Source of the DNA: Thermocatellispora tengchongensis
GTDB lineage: Bacteria; Actinomycetota; Actinomycetes; Streptosporangiales; Streptosporangiaceae
NCBI RefSeq assembly: GCF_014202315.1
Contig: NZ_JACHGN010000004.1
Coordinates: 542,906-606,905 of the forward strand
Direction: 5' to 3'
Length of the DNA stretch: 64,000 nucleotides
Made by a program: the position numbers and the translations under genes. Positions 25,568-34,913 of this stretch are shown piece after piece (position 1 is the stretch's first letter; each line of letters opens with the position of its first letter). The notes under the pieces were generated by a model. The model saw only the letters and a program-made list of their open reading frames with translations, was not told where the DNA came from and did not search any database.

Positions 25568-25602
25568 CAGGCCCCGTGTGGTGACAACTCACACGGGGCC
25601 TG
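25568..25602 (+). terminator. terminator of sodN
   Basis: CAGGCCCCGTGTG and CACACGGGGCCTG form a perfect 13-bp stem around a 9-nt loop, followed by ACCATTTT. Confidence 0.92.
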
Positions 25603-25713
25603 ACCATTTTCTCCATGATCGCGAGTCTGACGACGCCAATTGGGCCCCGGGGGCTGTAGGTTGCAGTCAACGGCAATGCGCGGCCGAGGAGATGCGGAGG
25701 CGTGAGGAGGAAC

Positions 25714-26139
25714 GTGACCGAGGAAACCGAGACGCGTACGGAGGGGATGGCCGGCATTCGCGATGTGGTCAGCGTGCGGCTGCCCGCCGCGAGCGCCTAC
25801 CTGTCCGTGCTGCGTACGGCCACCGCCGGGCTGGCGGCCCGGCTGGATTTCACGCTCGACGAGATCGAGGATCTGCGGATCGCGGTCGACGAGGCGTGTG
25901 CCATGCTGCTCGGCCAGGCCGTGCCGGGGACCGACCTCACGGCCGAGTTCGAGCTGACCGGGCAGGAGATGCAGGTACGGGTGGAGGTCAACACGGTGGG
26001 CAGCACGGCGCCCAAGCGCGATGACTTCGCCTGGATGGTCCTCACCGCCCTGGCCGACGACGTGGACGCGGTGACCGATTCCCCCGACCGCATGGCCATC
26101 GTGTTGCGCAAGCGCCGAGGCGCGGCGAGGCCGGCGTGA
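25714..26139 (+). CDS. anti-sigma factor, RsbW/UsfX-like
   Basis: The protein has 141 residues with the GHKL ATPase outline of SigF-type anti-sigma factors ('LAARLDFTLDEIEDLRIAVD' leading into 'EACAMLL'). The Asn of the N-box expected in an ATP-binding kinase is replaced ('DEACAMLL'), and the G1 'DxGxG' box is not seen, so kinase activity is doubtful. The GTG at 25714 follows GAGGAGG. It overlaps the sigma-factor gene (GTGA), its presumed partner. No anti-anti-sigma gene lies nearby. Confidence 0.82.
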   Translation: MTEETETRTEGMAGIRDVVSVRLPAASAYLSVLRTATAGLAARLDFTLDEIEDLRIAVDEACAMLLGQAVPGTDLTAEFELTGQEMQVRVEVNTVGSTAPKRDDFAWMVLTALADDVDAVTDSPDRMAIVLRKRRGAARPA

Positions 26140-26936
26140 CGGAAAGGACTCGTGCCATGGCCGCCAGTGACGACGCGGTGCCCGACCGGGTGCGCGCGCG
26201 CACGCTCTTCGCGGAACTGGCGGAGTTGGCCCCGGACGACTCTCGACGCCAGCGGATTCGGGACGAGCTCGTCGAGCTGCACCTGCCGCTGGTGGAGTAC
26301 CTCGCCCGGCGGTTCCGCAACAGGGGCGAATGGCTCGACGACCTGACCCAGGTGGCGACGATCGGCCTGATCAAGTCGATCGACCGCTTCGACCTGGACC
26401 GGGGCGTCGAGTTCTCCACGTACGCGACGCCGACGATCGTCGGCGAGATCAAACGCCACTTCCGCGACAAGGGCTGGGCGGTGCGCGTGCCGCGCCGGCT
26501 CCAGGAGCTGAAGCTGTCGCTGACCAAGGCGATCAGCGAGCTGTCGCAGCGCGAGGGCCGCGCGCCCACGGTCGCGGAGCTGGCCGGGCATCTGCAGATG
26601 AGCGAGGAGGAGGTGCTCGAAGGGCTGGAGTCGGCCAACGCCTACTCCACGGTCTCCCTCGACGCCCCCGACTCCGGCGACGACGACGCACCCGCGGTGG
26701 CCGACTCGCTCGGCATCGTCGACGACTCCCTTGAGGGCGTCGAGTACCGCGAGTCGCTCAAGCCGCTGCTCGAACGCCTGCCGCCACGCGAGAAACGCAT
26801 CCTGCTGCTGCGCTTCTTCGGCAACATGACCCAGTCGCAGATCGCCACGGAGCTCGGCATCTCACAGATGCACGTCTCCAGGCTGCTGGCCCGCACCCTG
26901 GCCCAGCTCCGAGAGGGCCTGACCGCCGAAGATTGA
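26136..26936 (+). CDS. SigB/SigF-family RNA polymerase sigma factor
   Basis: The protein has 266 residues with sigma regions 2 ('LDDLTQVATIGLIKSIDRFD' and 'FSTYATPTIVGEIKRHFRDK'), 3 and 4 ('EKRILLLRFFGNMTQSQIAT' with the helix 'ISQMHVSRLLAR'). It is the stress or sporulation type found across Gram-positive bacteria. It starts with GTG overlapping the anti-sigma stop, so the two should be made in matched amounts. Confidence 0.92.
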   Translation: MTERTRAMAASDDAVPDRVRARTLFAELAELAPDDSRRQRIRDELVELHLPLVEYLARRFRNRGEWLDDLTQVATIGLIKSIDRFDLDRGVEFSTYATPTIVGEIKRHFRDKGWAVRVPRRLQELKLSLTKAISELSQREGRAPTVAELAGHLQMSEEEVLEGLESANAYSTVSLDAPDSGDDDAPAVADSLGIVDDSLEGVEYRESLKPLLERLPPREKRILLLRFFGNMTQSQIATELGISQMHVSRLLARTLAQLREGLTAED

Positions 26937-26945
26937 GCTGTGCTT

Positions 26946-27110
26946 ATGGCGATTGCTTCGCAATACGCGGGCTTGGGCGCCCTTCAGGGCCGCGTCTTCC
27001 CTCGTCGCTCCGGTCGCTGCGCTCCCTGCGCTCCTCCTCCAGACACGACCCGCGCCCAAGCCACCACTAGCCCCTTACCGCACCCTTTTGTGAAACCCGC
27101 CCACCCGCGT
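26946..27110. repeat. dispersed palindromic element, copy R2
   Basis: Arms GGCTTGGGCGC (26970-26980) and GCGCCCAAGCC (27052-27062) bound a 93-bp element between two convergent genes. Beside it is the hairpin ATTGC-TTC-GCAAT (26952-26964). The right flank, CCACCACTAG...CACCCTTTTGTGAAACCC, also recurs at copy R3. Confidence 0.8.
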
Positions 27111-27225
27111 AAGGCGCCCCGTAGGGGCGTTCCATGGCCCGTGCCCCGCGCGTACAGGCTGTGCCCATGGCCCATGCTCCGCGCGGGCAGGGCCTGGGCA
27201 CCAGGCCGGAGGCTGCGCCCGTGCG

Positions 27226-27289
27226 GGCTCGGGCACGCCGCAGGGGCGCCTCTTCCCTTGTCACTCCGCACACGACCCGCGCCCGAGCC
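27226..27289. repeat. dispersed palindromic element, diverged copy R2b
   Basis: This is a shortened 64-bp copy with arms GGCTCGGGC and GCGCCCGAGCC. Relative to the other copies one T-A pair has become C-G on both arms, so pairing is kept. The rest of 26937-27384 holds no gene. Confidence 0.65.
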
Positions 27290-27384
27290 GACCACCACCC
27301 CGTCACCGCGGCTTGATTCCGGAAGCCGCACACCCGCGCAGGGCGTACCGCGGGGCCGGGCTGGGGGGCGCGCTTGGCCGGCCC

Positions 27385-27780
27385 CTAGGAGGGGTGGTGG
27401 GCGTCGTCGCCGTACAGGGCGCGGGTGGTCGGTGGGGACAGTAGGGCGGCCAGGCCGGTCAGGGCGGCGATGATCAGGGGGATGCCCATCTCGGGGTGGG
27501 CCGACTGGATCAGGGTGATCGAGACCGGGATCAGGAAGATCTGCGCCAGGACCCCCGGGGAGCGGCTCCAGCGTTCGGCGGTGAAGGCGCCGTAGGCCAC
27601 CCACAGCAGGCCGGCGCCGGCCAGGAGGCCGAAGGCGGCCACGGCGATCGAGGTGGTGACGTCCTCGGGGGCGCCGACGACGGTCTGCACCCCGACGTAT
27701 CCCCCAAGCAGCACGGCGATGAGGCCCTCCAGGGCCAGCACGACCGCCGCGATCACCAGGCTCATCGGACGAGTAGGCAC
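27385..27780 (-). CDS. small integral membrane protein
   Basis: The protein has 131 residues and four hydrophobic helices ('SLVIAAVVLALEGLIAVLLG', 'IAVAAFGLLAGAGLLWVAYG', 'GVLAQIFLIPVSITLI', 'IPLIIAALTGLAALL'). No family was recognised with certainty; the layout is common among actinobacterial conserved membrane proteins. GTG at 27780 and ATG at 27765 are both possible starts and neither has a clear ribosome-binding site. It is divergent from the lipid kinase gene. Confidence 0.65.
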   Translation of the reverse strand: MPTRPMSLVIAAVVLALEGLIAVLLGGYVGVQTVVGAPEDVTTSIAVAAFGLLAGAGLLWVAYGAFTAERWSRSPGVLAQIFLIPVSITLIQSAHPEMGIPLIIAALTGLAALLSPPTTRALYGDDAHHPS

Positions 27781-27856
27781 ATCCGCTGAGCCTACCCGGC
27801 CACATCGTCCCCCTCCTCCGCGCCCGGGTCTCGCGTCCCGCGGATACGCTGGCGGC

Positions 27857-28810
27857 ATGCGGGCCATGCTGCTGGTCAACCCCAAGGCGACGACGACCAA
27901 CCGCCGTACGCGCGATGTGCTCATCCGGGCGCTCGGCGCGGCGGTGGATCTGTCGGTGGAGGAGACCCGATACCGGGGGCACGCGGCGATGCTGGCGAGC
28001 ACGGCGCGGTCCAAGGGCTTCGACCTGGTCGTCGTGCTCGGTGGCGACGGCACCATCAACGAGACCGTCAACGGGCTGCTGACGCCCGACACCGGCGAGG
28101 GCGGCGGCTCCGCGTCCCGGCCCGCGGTGGCGGTGATCCCCGGTGGCAGCGCCAACGTGTTCGCACGGGCGCTGGGCCTGCCCAACGACCCGGTGGAGGC
28201 GACCGGGGCGGTGCTGGAGGCGCTGCGCGACGACCGGCGCCGGGTGGTCGGGCTCGGGCACGCGAGCTGGGCCGACGAGAGCCGCTACTTCACCTTCTGC
28301 GGCGGGGTCGGCTGGGACGCCGAGGTGATCCGGGCGGTCGAGGGGCTGCGCGGGGCGGGCTTCCGGGCCACCCCGGCGAGGTACGTCGCGACGGCCGTGC
28401 GCCAGTTCTTCATGACCGACCGCAGGCACCCCGCGATCACGGTCGAGGCGCCCGGCATGCCGGCCGCGAGCGGCATCTACCTGGCGATCGTGTCCAACAC
28501 CACGCCGTGGACCTACGTCGGCAGCCGCCCGGTGCAGCCCACGCCGTGGGCGAGCTTCGAGACCGGGCTCGACCTGCTGGGCCTGCGCCGGCTCACGCTG
28601 CCGACGATGATGGGCATCATGCCGCAGATCTTCAACCCCCCGGCCGAGGGTCTGCCGCACGGGCGGCACCTCGTGCAACTGCACGACGAGCCCGAGATCA
28701 CCATCACCGCCACCCGGCCGGTGGCGTTCCAGCTCGACGGCGACTACCTGGGCGAACGCGAAAAGGTGGCATTCCGGTCTATCCCGGACGCGTTACAAGT
28801 CATGGTCTAG
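27857..28810 (+). CDS. diacylglycerol kinase-family lipid kinase
   Basis: The protein has 317 residues. 'MRAMLLVNPKATTTNRR' and 'DLVVVLGGDGTINETVNGLL' are the two N-terminal signatures of the DAGK catalytic domain (the GGDGT nucleotide-binding motif); 'VIPGGSANVFARALGLPND' follows. Members phosphorylate diacylglycerol or related lipids such as sphingoid bases or phosphatidylinositol precursors; the substrate here is unknown. Confidence 0.9.
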   Translation: MRAMLLVNPKATTTNRRTRDVLIRALGAAVDLSVEETRYRGHAAMLASTARSKGFDLVVVLGGDGTINETVNGLLTPDTGEGGGSASRPAVAVIPGGSANVFARALGLPNDPVEATGAVLEALRDDRRRVVGLGHASWADESRYFTFCGGVGWDAEVIRAVEGLRGAGFRATPARYVATAVRQFFMTDRRHPAITVEAPGMPAASGIYLAIVSNTTPWTYVGSRPVQPTPWASFETGLDLLGLRRLTLPTMMGIMPQIFNPPAEGLPHGRHLVQLHDEPEITITATRPVAFQLDGDYLGEREKVAFRSIPDALQVMV

Positions 28811-29050
28811 CGCGTTACATTCGGTCATAGTGTGACGCATCCGACAGCCATATCCGGCAAAACATACGGCCAAACCTCTTGCGTGTACGGAGCGTGGCTG
28901 ACAGTCTCAAAGGGACGTCGGAACGTAGGACCTTTGAGGGAGCGACCCTCCCCCAGGGCGTCACCGGCGATCGCCGAACCAACCCGGGACCTACCCAGGC
29001 CCGGGAGTCGTTCGACCCTGCTAGTGAAAGTCTTCACAAAGTACGCCGCC

Positions 29051-29068
29051 GGAGCTCCCCGAAGCTCC
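29051..29068 (+). promoter_or_regulatory. hairpin in the whiB-like leader
   Basis: GGAGCT-CCCCGA-AGCTCC ends 7 bp before the GAAGGAG ribosome-binding site of the WhiB gene. The 279-bp gap upstream of that gene also has CTCAAAGG and CCTTTGAG about 25 bp apart (from 28907), so the transcript leader is probably structured. Confidence 0.35.
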
Positions 29069-29089
29069 ACCAACGAAGGAGTGGAACGC

Positions 29090-29344
29090 ATGGACTGGCG
29101 CCACCGAGCTGCCTGCCGTGACGTGGACCCCGAGCTGTTCTTCCCGATCGGCAACACCGGGCCCGCTCTGATGCAGATCGAGGAGGCCAAGCAGGTCTGC
29201 CGTCAGTGCCCGGTGAACGAGGCGTGCCTGAAGTGGGCGCTGGAATCGGGCCAGGACGCGGGCGTGTGGGGCGGCCTCAGCGAGGACGAGCGTCGCGCCC
29301 TCAAGCGTCGCACCGCCCGGCACCGCACCCGCGCGAACGTCTGA
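29090..29344 (+). CDS. WhiB-family iron-sulfur regulator (WhiB1/WblE type)
   Basis: The protein has 84 residues, the usual WhiB1/WblE length. Cys9, Cys37, Cys40 and Cys46 are the four ligands of the [4Fe-4S] cluster, 'GVWGGLSEDERR' is the beta-turn that binds region 4 of the principal sigma factor, and the Arg-rich tail binds DNA. WhiB1 is an essential nitric-oxide-sensitive regulator in mycobacteria. GAAGGAG precedes the ATG at 29090. The gene stands alone. Confidence 0.93.
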   Translation: MDWRHRAACRDVDPELFFPIGNTGPALMQIEEAKQVCRQCPVNEACLKWALESGQDAGVWGGLSEDERRALKRRTARHRTRANV

Positions 29345-29364
29345 CCTGCCCCTGACCAGCACCC

Positions 29365-29450
29365 CTGATCACGACCGTCTGATCGGGAACGTCGTTCTGA
29401 TCCGGATGTCGATCAGAAACGCCTGATCGGGAACGTCTGATCACGACCCC
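29365..29450. repeat. short composite direct/inverted repeat after the WhiB gene
   Basis: CTGATCACGACC and CTGATCGGGAACGTC each occur twice, in reversed order, around a hairpin TTCTGATC-CGGATGTC-GATCAGAA. The hairpin may end the WhiB transcript. No coding capacity is apparent. Confidence 0.5.
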
Positions 29451-29594
29451 CGCCGCCGAATCGACGATCACATCCCCTACGGCAATCCGTGCCCCCCTTC
29501 GGCCGGATCCCGCCTCCGGCGCGTCCCCAGGATGCCCCCTGGGGACGCCGCATGACAAATCGCGTCACATGATGCTGTCCTCGAAGGCAGCCTC

Positions 29595-31079
29595 TCACGC
29601 GGGCGGGGCGGGCAGCGGGACGGAGATGCTGACCTCGGTGCCCCCGCCGGGCCTGGGCTCGATGGACAGCCGCCCGGCCAGCTCGCCGACCACCAGCGTA
29701 CGCACGATCTGCAGGCCCAGGCTCGTCGCGGAGTCCAGGTCGAAGTCCTCCGGCAGGCCCTTGCCGTCGTCGCTGACCAGCACGTCCAGCCGCTCCGGCA
29801 GCCGGCTGACGATCACCTGGAGCTTCCCCGGCCGGTGCGCGAAACCGTGTTGCACCGCGTTCTGCAGCAGCTCGGTGAGCACCATCGCCAGCGGCGTCGC
29901 GATGGCCGCGGGCAGCACCCCGAACGTGCCGATCCGGCGCGGGGTCACCTGGGCCTCCGGCGCCGACACCTCGCCGGTCATCGCGATCACGCGGTCGGCG
30001 ATGTCGTCGAAGTCCACGAACTCCTCCGGCGCGTGCGCCAGGGTCTCGTGCACGATCGCGATCGAGCCGACCCGGCGTACGGCCTCCTCCAGCGCCTCGC
30101 GCCCCTCGGGGACGCGCAGCCGCCGCGCCTGGAGCCGCAGCAGCGCGGCCACGGTCTGCAGGTTGTTCTTGACCCGGTGGTGGATCTCGCGGATCGTGGC
30201 GTCCTTGGTCATCAGCTCGCGCTCGCGGCGGCGCAGCTCGGTCACGTCGCGGATCAGCACCAGCGCGCCGATCCTGCCGCCGCCGACGATCAGCGGGATC
30301 GCGCGGAGCTGCACGATCGTGCCGCCCGACTCGACCTCGGTCTCGCGCGGGGCCCGGCCGCTGGCCACGATCATCAGCGACTCGTCCACCGGCTCGTCGC
30401 CGTAGCACAGCGCGGCGGTGACCTTGCCCAGGTCGGCGCCGACCAGATCGGCGTTGAGCCCCAGCCGCCGGTACGCCGACAGCGCGTTCGGGGAGGCGTA
30501 GGTGACCCGGCCGGCCCGGTCCAGCCGCAGCAGCCCGTCGCCGACGCGCGGCGAGCGCACCAGGATCGGCTCGTCGCCGGAGAACGGGAACCGGCCCTCG
30601 GCCACCATCTGCGCCAGGTCGGAGGCGCTTTGCAGGTAGGTCAGCTCCAGCCGGGACGGGGTGCGGGCCGAGGACAGGTTCGTGGAGCGCTGGATCACGC
30701 CGAGGAAGCGCCCGGACGGCGTGTCGGACGGGCGGCGTACGGGGATGGTCTCCTCGCGCACCGGCACGCCGCTGGACCAGTCGGGGTCGCCCTCGCGGCA
30801 GATGCGCTGCTCGTTCCAGGCGGTGTCGATGAGGGGGCGCTCGCCCTTGGCCACGACCGTGCCCACGACGTCGTCGTGGTAGACGGTCGGCCCGGTCGTG
30901 GGCCGCATCTGGGCGACCGCGATCCACCCGTTGCCGTCGCCGAGCGGCACCCACAGGATCAGGTCGGCGAAGGACAGGTCGGCCAGAAGCTGCCAGTCGG
31001 AGACCAGCGCGTGCATCCAGTCGATGTCGGCGGCGTCGAGTTCGGTATGACGGACGGCCAGGTCGCTCAAAGTCGGCAC
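29595..31079 (-). CDS. pdtaS: PdtaS-type sensor histidine kinase
   Basis: The protein has 494 residues. It has an N-terminal GAF-like domain, a central PAS domain ('LRLDRAGRVTYASPNALSAY') and a HisKA_2 helix with the phospho-acceptor His in 'EIHHRVKNNLQTVAALLRLQ', then a HATPase domain ('LTELLQNAVQHG', 'VSDDGKGLPEDF'). Order and length match PdtaS of Mycobacterium tuberculosis, which signals to the antitermination regulator PdtaR. No PdtaR gene is adjacent. There are no membrane segments. The GTG at 31079 matches the PdtaS N-terminus better than the upstream ATG. Confidence 0.85.
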   Translation of the reverse strand: MPTLSDLAVRHTELDAADIDWMHALVSDWQLLADLSFADLILWVPLGDGNGWIAVAQMRPTTGPTVYHDDVVGTVVAKGERPLIDTAWNEQRICREGDPDWSSGVPVREETIPVRRPSDTPSGRFLGVIQRSTNLSSARTPSRLELTYLQSASDLAQMVAEGRFPFSGDEPILVRSPRVGDGLLRLDRAGRVTYASPNALSAYRRLGLNADLVGADLGKVTAALCYGDEPVDESLMIVASGRAPRETEVESGGTIVQLRAIPLIVGGGRIGALVLIRDVTELRRRERELMTKDATIREIHHRVKNNLQTVAALLRLQARRLRVPEGREALEEAVRRVGSIAIVHETLAHAPEEFVDFDDIADRVIAMTGEVSAPEAQVTPRRIGTFGVLPAAIATPLAMVLTELLQNAVQHGFAHRPGKLQVIVSRLPERLDVLVSDDGKGLPEDFDLDSATSLGLQIVRTLVVGELAGRLSIEPRPGGGTEVSISVPLPAPPA

Positions 31080-31219
31080 GATTGCATCATGCGTGCTAGA
31101 TGCCCCTGCGAACAAACCGGCACCCAATGGGCGCGCCAAGATGCGCCCGTAGGAGTGCCATCCCGCGTGTCGTGGGACCCGGGGCGAGGCTACGCGGCGT
31201 GATTGGGAAAATGCCCCCT

Positions 31220-32428
31220 ATGGAACCCACGAGCACCCGCTCCCCCGGCGCCGGGCGGCCGGCCCCCGAACCCGGCGGGTACGACCCGCTCGCGCGGTTC
31301 CGCGCGGCCGCCGCGGCGCGTGAGACGGCGGGCCTGAGGCGTGCGCTGCGTCACCGCGCGCCCGACCACGGAGGGCTGATCGACCTGGCCTCCAACGACT
31401 ACCTCGGCCTGGCCCGCGACCCCCGGCCGGCGCGGGCCGCCGCGGAGGCCACGCTGCGCTGGGGCACCGGCTCGACCGGCTCCCGGCTCGTCACCGGCTC
31501 CACGAGCCTGCACGCGGAACTGGAGGACGCGCTGTGCGCGTTCACGCAGGCCCCCCGCGCCCTGGTGTTCTCCTCGGGCTATCTGGCCAACCTGGCGGCG
31601 GTGGCGACGCTGGGCCGCGGCGCGCTGGTGGTCTCGGAGGAGGGCAACCACGCCTCGATCATCGACGGCTGCCGCCTGGCCAGGTCGCGGGTGGTGGTGA
31701 CGCCGCACAAGGACGTCATGGCGGTGGAGAAGGCGCTGGCCGACCGCGCCGAGGAGCACGCGATCGTGGTCACCGACGCGCTGTTCTCCGTGGACGGCGA
31801 CCTGGCGCCGCTCGCCGAGCTGCACGCGGCGGCCGTACGGCACGGGGCGCTGCTGGTGGTGGACGAGGCGCACGCGCTCGGCGTGGTCGGGCCCGGCGGG
31901 CGCGGCGCGGTGCACGCGCTCGGACTGGCCGGCGACCCGCATGTTGTGAGAACCGTCACATTGTCCAAGGCCCTGGGCGCCCAGGGCGGGGCGGTGCTGG
32001 CCGCGCCGGAGATAGTGGACACCCTGGTGGACACCGGGCGCCCGTTCATCTTCGACACCGGTCTCGCGCCGGGGAGCGTTGCGGGGGCACTGGCGGCGCT
32101 GGGTATCCTGCGAAACCAGCCCGAACTGCCGGAATACGCCAGACAACGGGCCGGTGAACTGGCCGCGATGGCGGCGGGTCTCGGCCTGGAGGCGGGCGAG
32201 CCGGCCGGGGCGGTCGTGCCCGTGGTGCTCGGCCGCCCGGACGTCGCACTTCAGGGGGCGGCGGTCTGCGCGGAGCTGGGGGTGCGCGTCGGATGCTTCC
32301 GCCCGCCCTCGGTGCCGCACGGCCGCTCTTGCCTGCGGTTGACCGCGCGGGCCAATCTGAGTTCCGATGATCTCGCGGTGATCAGAGTCGCGCTCACCGC
32401 CGTGGCCGAGATGAAGGTGAACGGGTGA
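31220..32428 (+). CDS. bioF: 8-amino-7-oxononanoate synthase
   Basis: The protein has 402 residues. '[13 protein letters not shown]', '[14 protein letters not shown]' and the pyridoxal-phosphate Lys250 in '[11 protein letters not shown]' are family signatures. It condenses pimeloyl-ACP (or CoA) with alanine, the first dedicated step of biotin ring assembly. An ATG at 31211 is also possible; neither has a strong ribosome-binding site. The stop overlaps the next gene by GTGA. Confidence 0.93.
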   Translation: MEPTSTRSPGAGRPAPEPGGYDPLARFRAAAAARETAGLRRALRHRAPDHGGLIDLASNDYLGLARDPRPARAAAEATLRWGTGSTGSRLVTGSTSLHAELEDALCAFTQAPRALVFSSGYLANLAAVATLGRGALVVSEEGNHASIIDGCRLARSRVVVTPHKDVMAVEKALADRAEEHAIVVTDALFSVDGDLAPLAELHAAAVRHGALLVVDEAHALGVVGPGGRGAVHALGLAGDPHVVRTVTLSKALGAQGGAVLAAPEIVDTLVDTGRPFIFDTGLAPGSVAGALAALGILRNQPELPEYARQRAGELAAMAAGLGLEAGEPAGAVVPVVLGRPDVALQGAAVCAELGVRVGCFRPPSVPHGRSCLRLTARANLSSDDLAVIRVALTAVAEMKVNG

Positions 32429-33144
32429 CAGAAGACTCCCCGCGGGTTCCCAAGTACTACGACGTCAAACGGAGCCTGCTTGAGCTCACCAAGAGCCTGT
32501 CGCCGGGCAGCGCGCTGCCGCCCGAGCGTACGCTCGCGGTGCGCTTCGAGACCTCGCGGACGACCGTGCGCCAGGCCCTGACCGAGCTGACGGTCGAGGG
32601 CAGGCTGGTCCGCATCCAGGGCAAGGGCACCTTCGTCGCCCAGCCCAAGGTCGCCCAGGTGCTCCAGCTCACCTCCTACACCGGCGACCTGCGCACGGTG
32701 GGCCTGGAGCCCGACACCAAGATCCTGGACATCAGCTACATCACCGCCGACGAGACCCTGGCCCGCCGGCTGGCGATCAACCCCGGTGGGCGGGTGCTGC
32801 GCATCCACCGCCTGCGCCTGGCCAACGGCGAGCCGATGTCGATCGACACCACCCACCTGTCGGCGCGCCGCTTCCCCCGGCTGCGCCGCGAGCTCGAAGC
32901 CCACTCCTCCCTGTACGAGACGCTGCACAACGCCTACCAGGTGCGCCTGACCGACGCCGAGGAGATCATCGAGACCGTGCTGGCGACGCCGTACGACGCG
33001 CAGGTGCTCGGGGTGGACGTCGGCCTGCCGATGCTGCTGCTCACCCGGCACGCGTTCGACGCCGACGGCAATCCGGTCGAATGGGCGCAATCCCTCTACC
33101 GCGGCGACCGGTACAAGTTCGTCACCCGCCTGCGCAGGCCATAG
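32425..33144 (+). CDS. dasR: DasR-like GntR/HutC regulator inside the biotin operon
   Basis: The protein has 239 residues. The N-terminal winged helix ('[20 protein letters not shown]') and C-terminal UTRA effector domain ('[14 protein letters not shown]', '[15 protein letters not shown]') follow S. coelicolor DasR closely from start to end. DasR represses N-acetylglucosamine and chitin genes and is released by glucosamine-6-phosphate. It overlaps bioF (GTGA) and is followed 7 bp later by bioD, so it should be co-transcribed with biotin genes, an unusual setting. It may be a paralog that now senses something else; the symbol reflects similarity only. Confidence 0.75.
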   Translation: MTEDSPRVPKYYDVKRSLLELTKSLSPGSALPPERTLAVRFETSRTTVRQALTELTVEGRLVRIQGKGTFVAQPKVAQVLQLTSYTGDLRTVGLEPDTKILDISYITADETLARRLAINPGGRVLRIHRLRLANGEPMSIDTTHLSARRFPRLRRELEAHSSLYETLHNAYQVRLTDAEEIIETVLATPYDAQVLGVDVGLPMLLLTRHAFDADGNPVEWAQSLYRGDRYKFVTRLRRP

Positions 33145-33151
33145 TTCTGAC

Positions 33152-33874
33152 ATGAGCATCCTGGTGATCTCCGGCACCGACACCGGAGTCGGCAAAACGG
33201 TGGTGACGGCGGCGGTCGCGGCGCTGGCGCGCGAGCGCGGCGCGAGCGTCGCGGTGGTGAAGCCGGCGCAGACGGGCGTACGCGAGGGCGAGCCCGGCGA
33301 CCTGGACGAGGTGATCCGGCTGTCCGGCGTGAGCACCACGTTCGAGCTGGCCCGCTTCCCAGACCCGCTCTCGCCCGCCGCCGCGGCGCGCGTGTCGGGC
33401 CTGCCGCCGCTGTCGCTGGACGCCGCGGCCGGCAGGATCGCCGAGCTGGCCGAGTCGCACCGGCTGGTGCTGGTGGAGGGCGCGGGCGGGCTGCTGGTGC
33501 GCTTCGACGAGGAGGGCGCCACGATCGCCGACCTGGCGCGCACGCTGCGCGCCCCGGTGCTGGTGGTGGCCAGGGCCGCGCTCGGCACCCTGAACCACAC
33601 CGCGCTCACGCTGGAGGCCATGGCCGGGCGCGGCATCGACCTGGCCGGGGTGGTGATCGGCTCCTGGCCGGCGGAGCCGGGCCTGGCCGAGCGGTGCAAC
33701 GTGGCCGACCTGGAGATGCTGGCCGCGCGCCCGCTGGCCGGCGCGCTCCCCGAGGGCGCGGGCGGCCTGGACCGGGCCGCGTTCGCCCGGGTGAGCCGAG
33801 CCGGACTCGGTCCCGCGCTCGGCGGCGGGTTCGACCCCGCCGCGTTCCGCACGAGCCTTAGGCTGACGCTCTAG
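33152..33874 (+). CDS. bioD: dethiobiotin synthetase
   Basis: The protein has 240 residues. 'ISGTDTGVGKTVVTAAVA' is the P-loop at the N-terminus, 'VVKPAQTG' holds the catalytic Lys, and 'VEGAGGLLV' the Mg-binding loop. It forms dethiobiotin from diaminopelargonic acid with CO2 and ATP. No bioA gene is present in this window, so that step must be encoded elsewhere. Confidence 0.95.
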   Translation: MSILVISGTDTGVGKTVVTAAVAALARERGASVAVVKPAQTGVREGEPGDLDEVIRLSGVSTTFELARFPDPLSPAAAARVSGLPPLSLDAAAGRIAELAESHRLVLVEGAGGLLVRFDEEGATIADLARTLRAPVLVVARAALGTLNHTALTLEAMAGRGIDLAGVVIGSWPAEPGLAERCNVADLEMLAARPLAGALPEGAGGLDRAAFARVSRAGLGPALGGGFDPAAFRTSLRLTL

Positions 33875-33899
33875 CGACCCGTGAGGGAGAGGGAACAGC

Positions 33900-34892
33900 G
33901 TGGACATTCTGACCGTCGCCCGCGACCAGGTGCTCGACCGGGGCGAAGGGCTCACCGCCGAGCAGGCCCTTGAGTGCCTGCGGCTGCCCGACGAGCGGCT
34001 GCCGGAACTGCTGGCGCTGGCCCACGAGGTGCGCGTGAAGTGGTGCGGGCCCGAGGTCGAGGTGGAGGGCATCGTCTCGATCAAGACCGGCGGCTGCCCG
34101 GAGGACTGCCACTTCTGCTCCCAGTCCGGCACCTTCGACTCCCCCGTACGCGCGGCGTGGCTGGACATCCCGTCGCTGGTGAAGGCCGCGGAGGAGACCG
34201 CGCGCACCGGCGCGACCGAGTTCTGCATCGTCGCCGCGGTGCGCGGCCCCGACCGGCGGCTGATGGACCAGGTCCGCCAGGGCGTCAAGGCCATCAACGA
34301 CGCGGTGGAGATCAACATCGCCTGCTCGCTCGGCATGCTCACCCAGGCCCAGGTGGACGAGCTGGCCGAGATGGGCGTGCACCGCTACAACCACAACCTG
34401 GAGACCGCCCGCTCCCACTTCCCCAACGTCGTCACCACCCACACCTGGGAGGAGCGCTGGGAGACCTGCCTGATGGTGCGCGAGGCGGGCATGGAGCTGT
34501 GCTGCGGCGGCATCGTGGGCATGGGCGAGTCGGTGGAGCAGCGGGCCGAGTTCGCCGGGCAGCTCGGCGAGCTGGCGCCCGACGAGGTGCCGCTGAACTT
34601 CCTCAACCCGCGCCCCGGCACCCCGTTCGCGAACTACCCGCTGGTCGAGGGGGCCGACGCGCTGCGCACCATCGCGACGTACCGGCTGGCGCTGCCGCGG
34701 ACGATCCTGCGCTACGCCGGGGGCCGCGAGCTGACGCTGGGCGACCTCGGCACCCGCGACGGCATGCTCGGCGGGATCAACGCGATCATCGTCGGCAACT
34801 ACCTCACCACGCTCGGCCGCCCGGCGTCGGCCGACCTCGACCTGCTCACCGACCTGAAGATGCCGATCAAAGCCCTCTCGAAGACCTTGTGA
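33900..34892 (+). CDS. bioB: biotin synthase
   Basis: The protein has 330 residues. Cys66, Cys70 and Cys73 in 'CPEDCHFC' bind the radical-SAM cluster, and '[15 protein letters not shown]' lies in the usual place near residue 235. It inserts sulfur into dethiobiotin. It starts with GTG after GAGGGAGAGGG. It is of the actinobacterial type, whose sulfur donor is thought to need the BsaP protein, encoded here at 38787-38969. Confidence 0.95.
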   Translation: MDILTVARDQVLDRGEGLTAEQALECLRLPDERLPELLALAHEVRVKWCGPEVEVEGIVSIKTGGCPEDCHFCSQSGTFDSPVRAAWLDIPSLVKAAEETARTGATEFCIVAAVRGPDRRLMDQVRQGVKAINDAVEINIACSLGMLTQAQVDELAEMGVHRYNHNLETARSHFPNVVTTHTWEERWETCLMVREAGMELCCGGIVGMGESVEQRAEFAGQLGELAPDEVPLNFLNPRPGTPFANYPLVEGADALRTIATYRLALPRTILRYAGGRELTLGDLGTRDGMLGGINAIIVGNYLTTLGRPASADLDLLTDLKMPIKALSKTL

Positions 34893-34913
34893 CCGACTGG
34901 TAGGTTCGGCGGC

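Noticed and set aside
28885..29089. Upstream in-frame extension of the WhiB gene from 28832
   Set aside because: The 84-residue form from 29090 matches the family exactly and has GAAGGAG; the extension reads through a structured leader.
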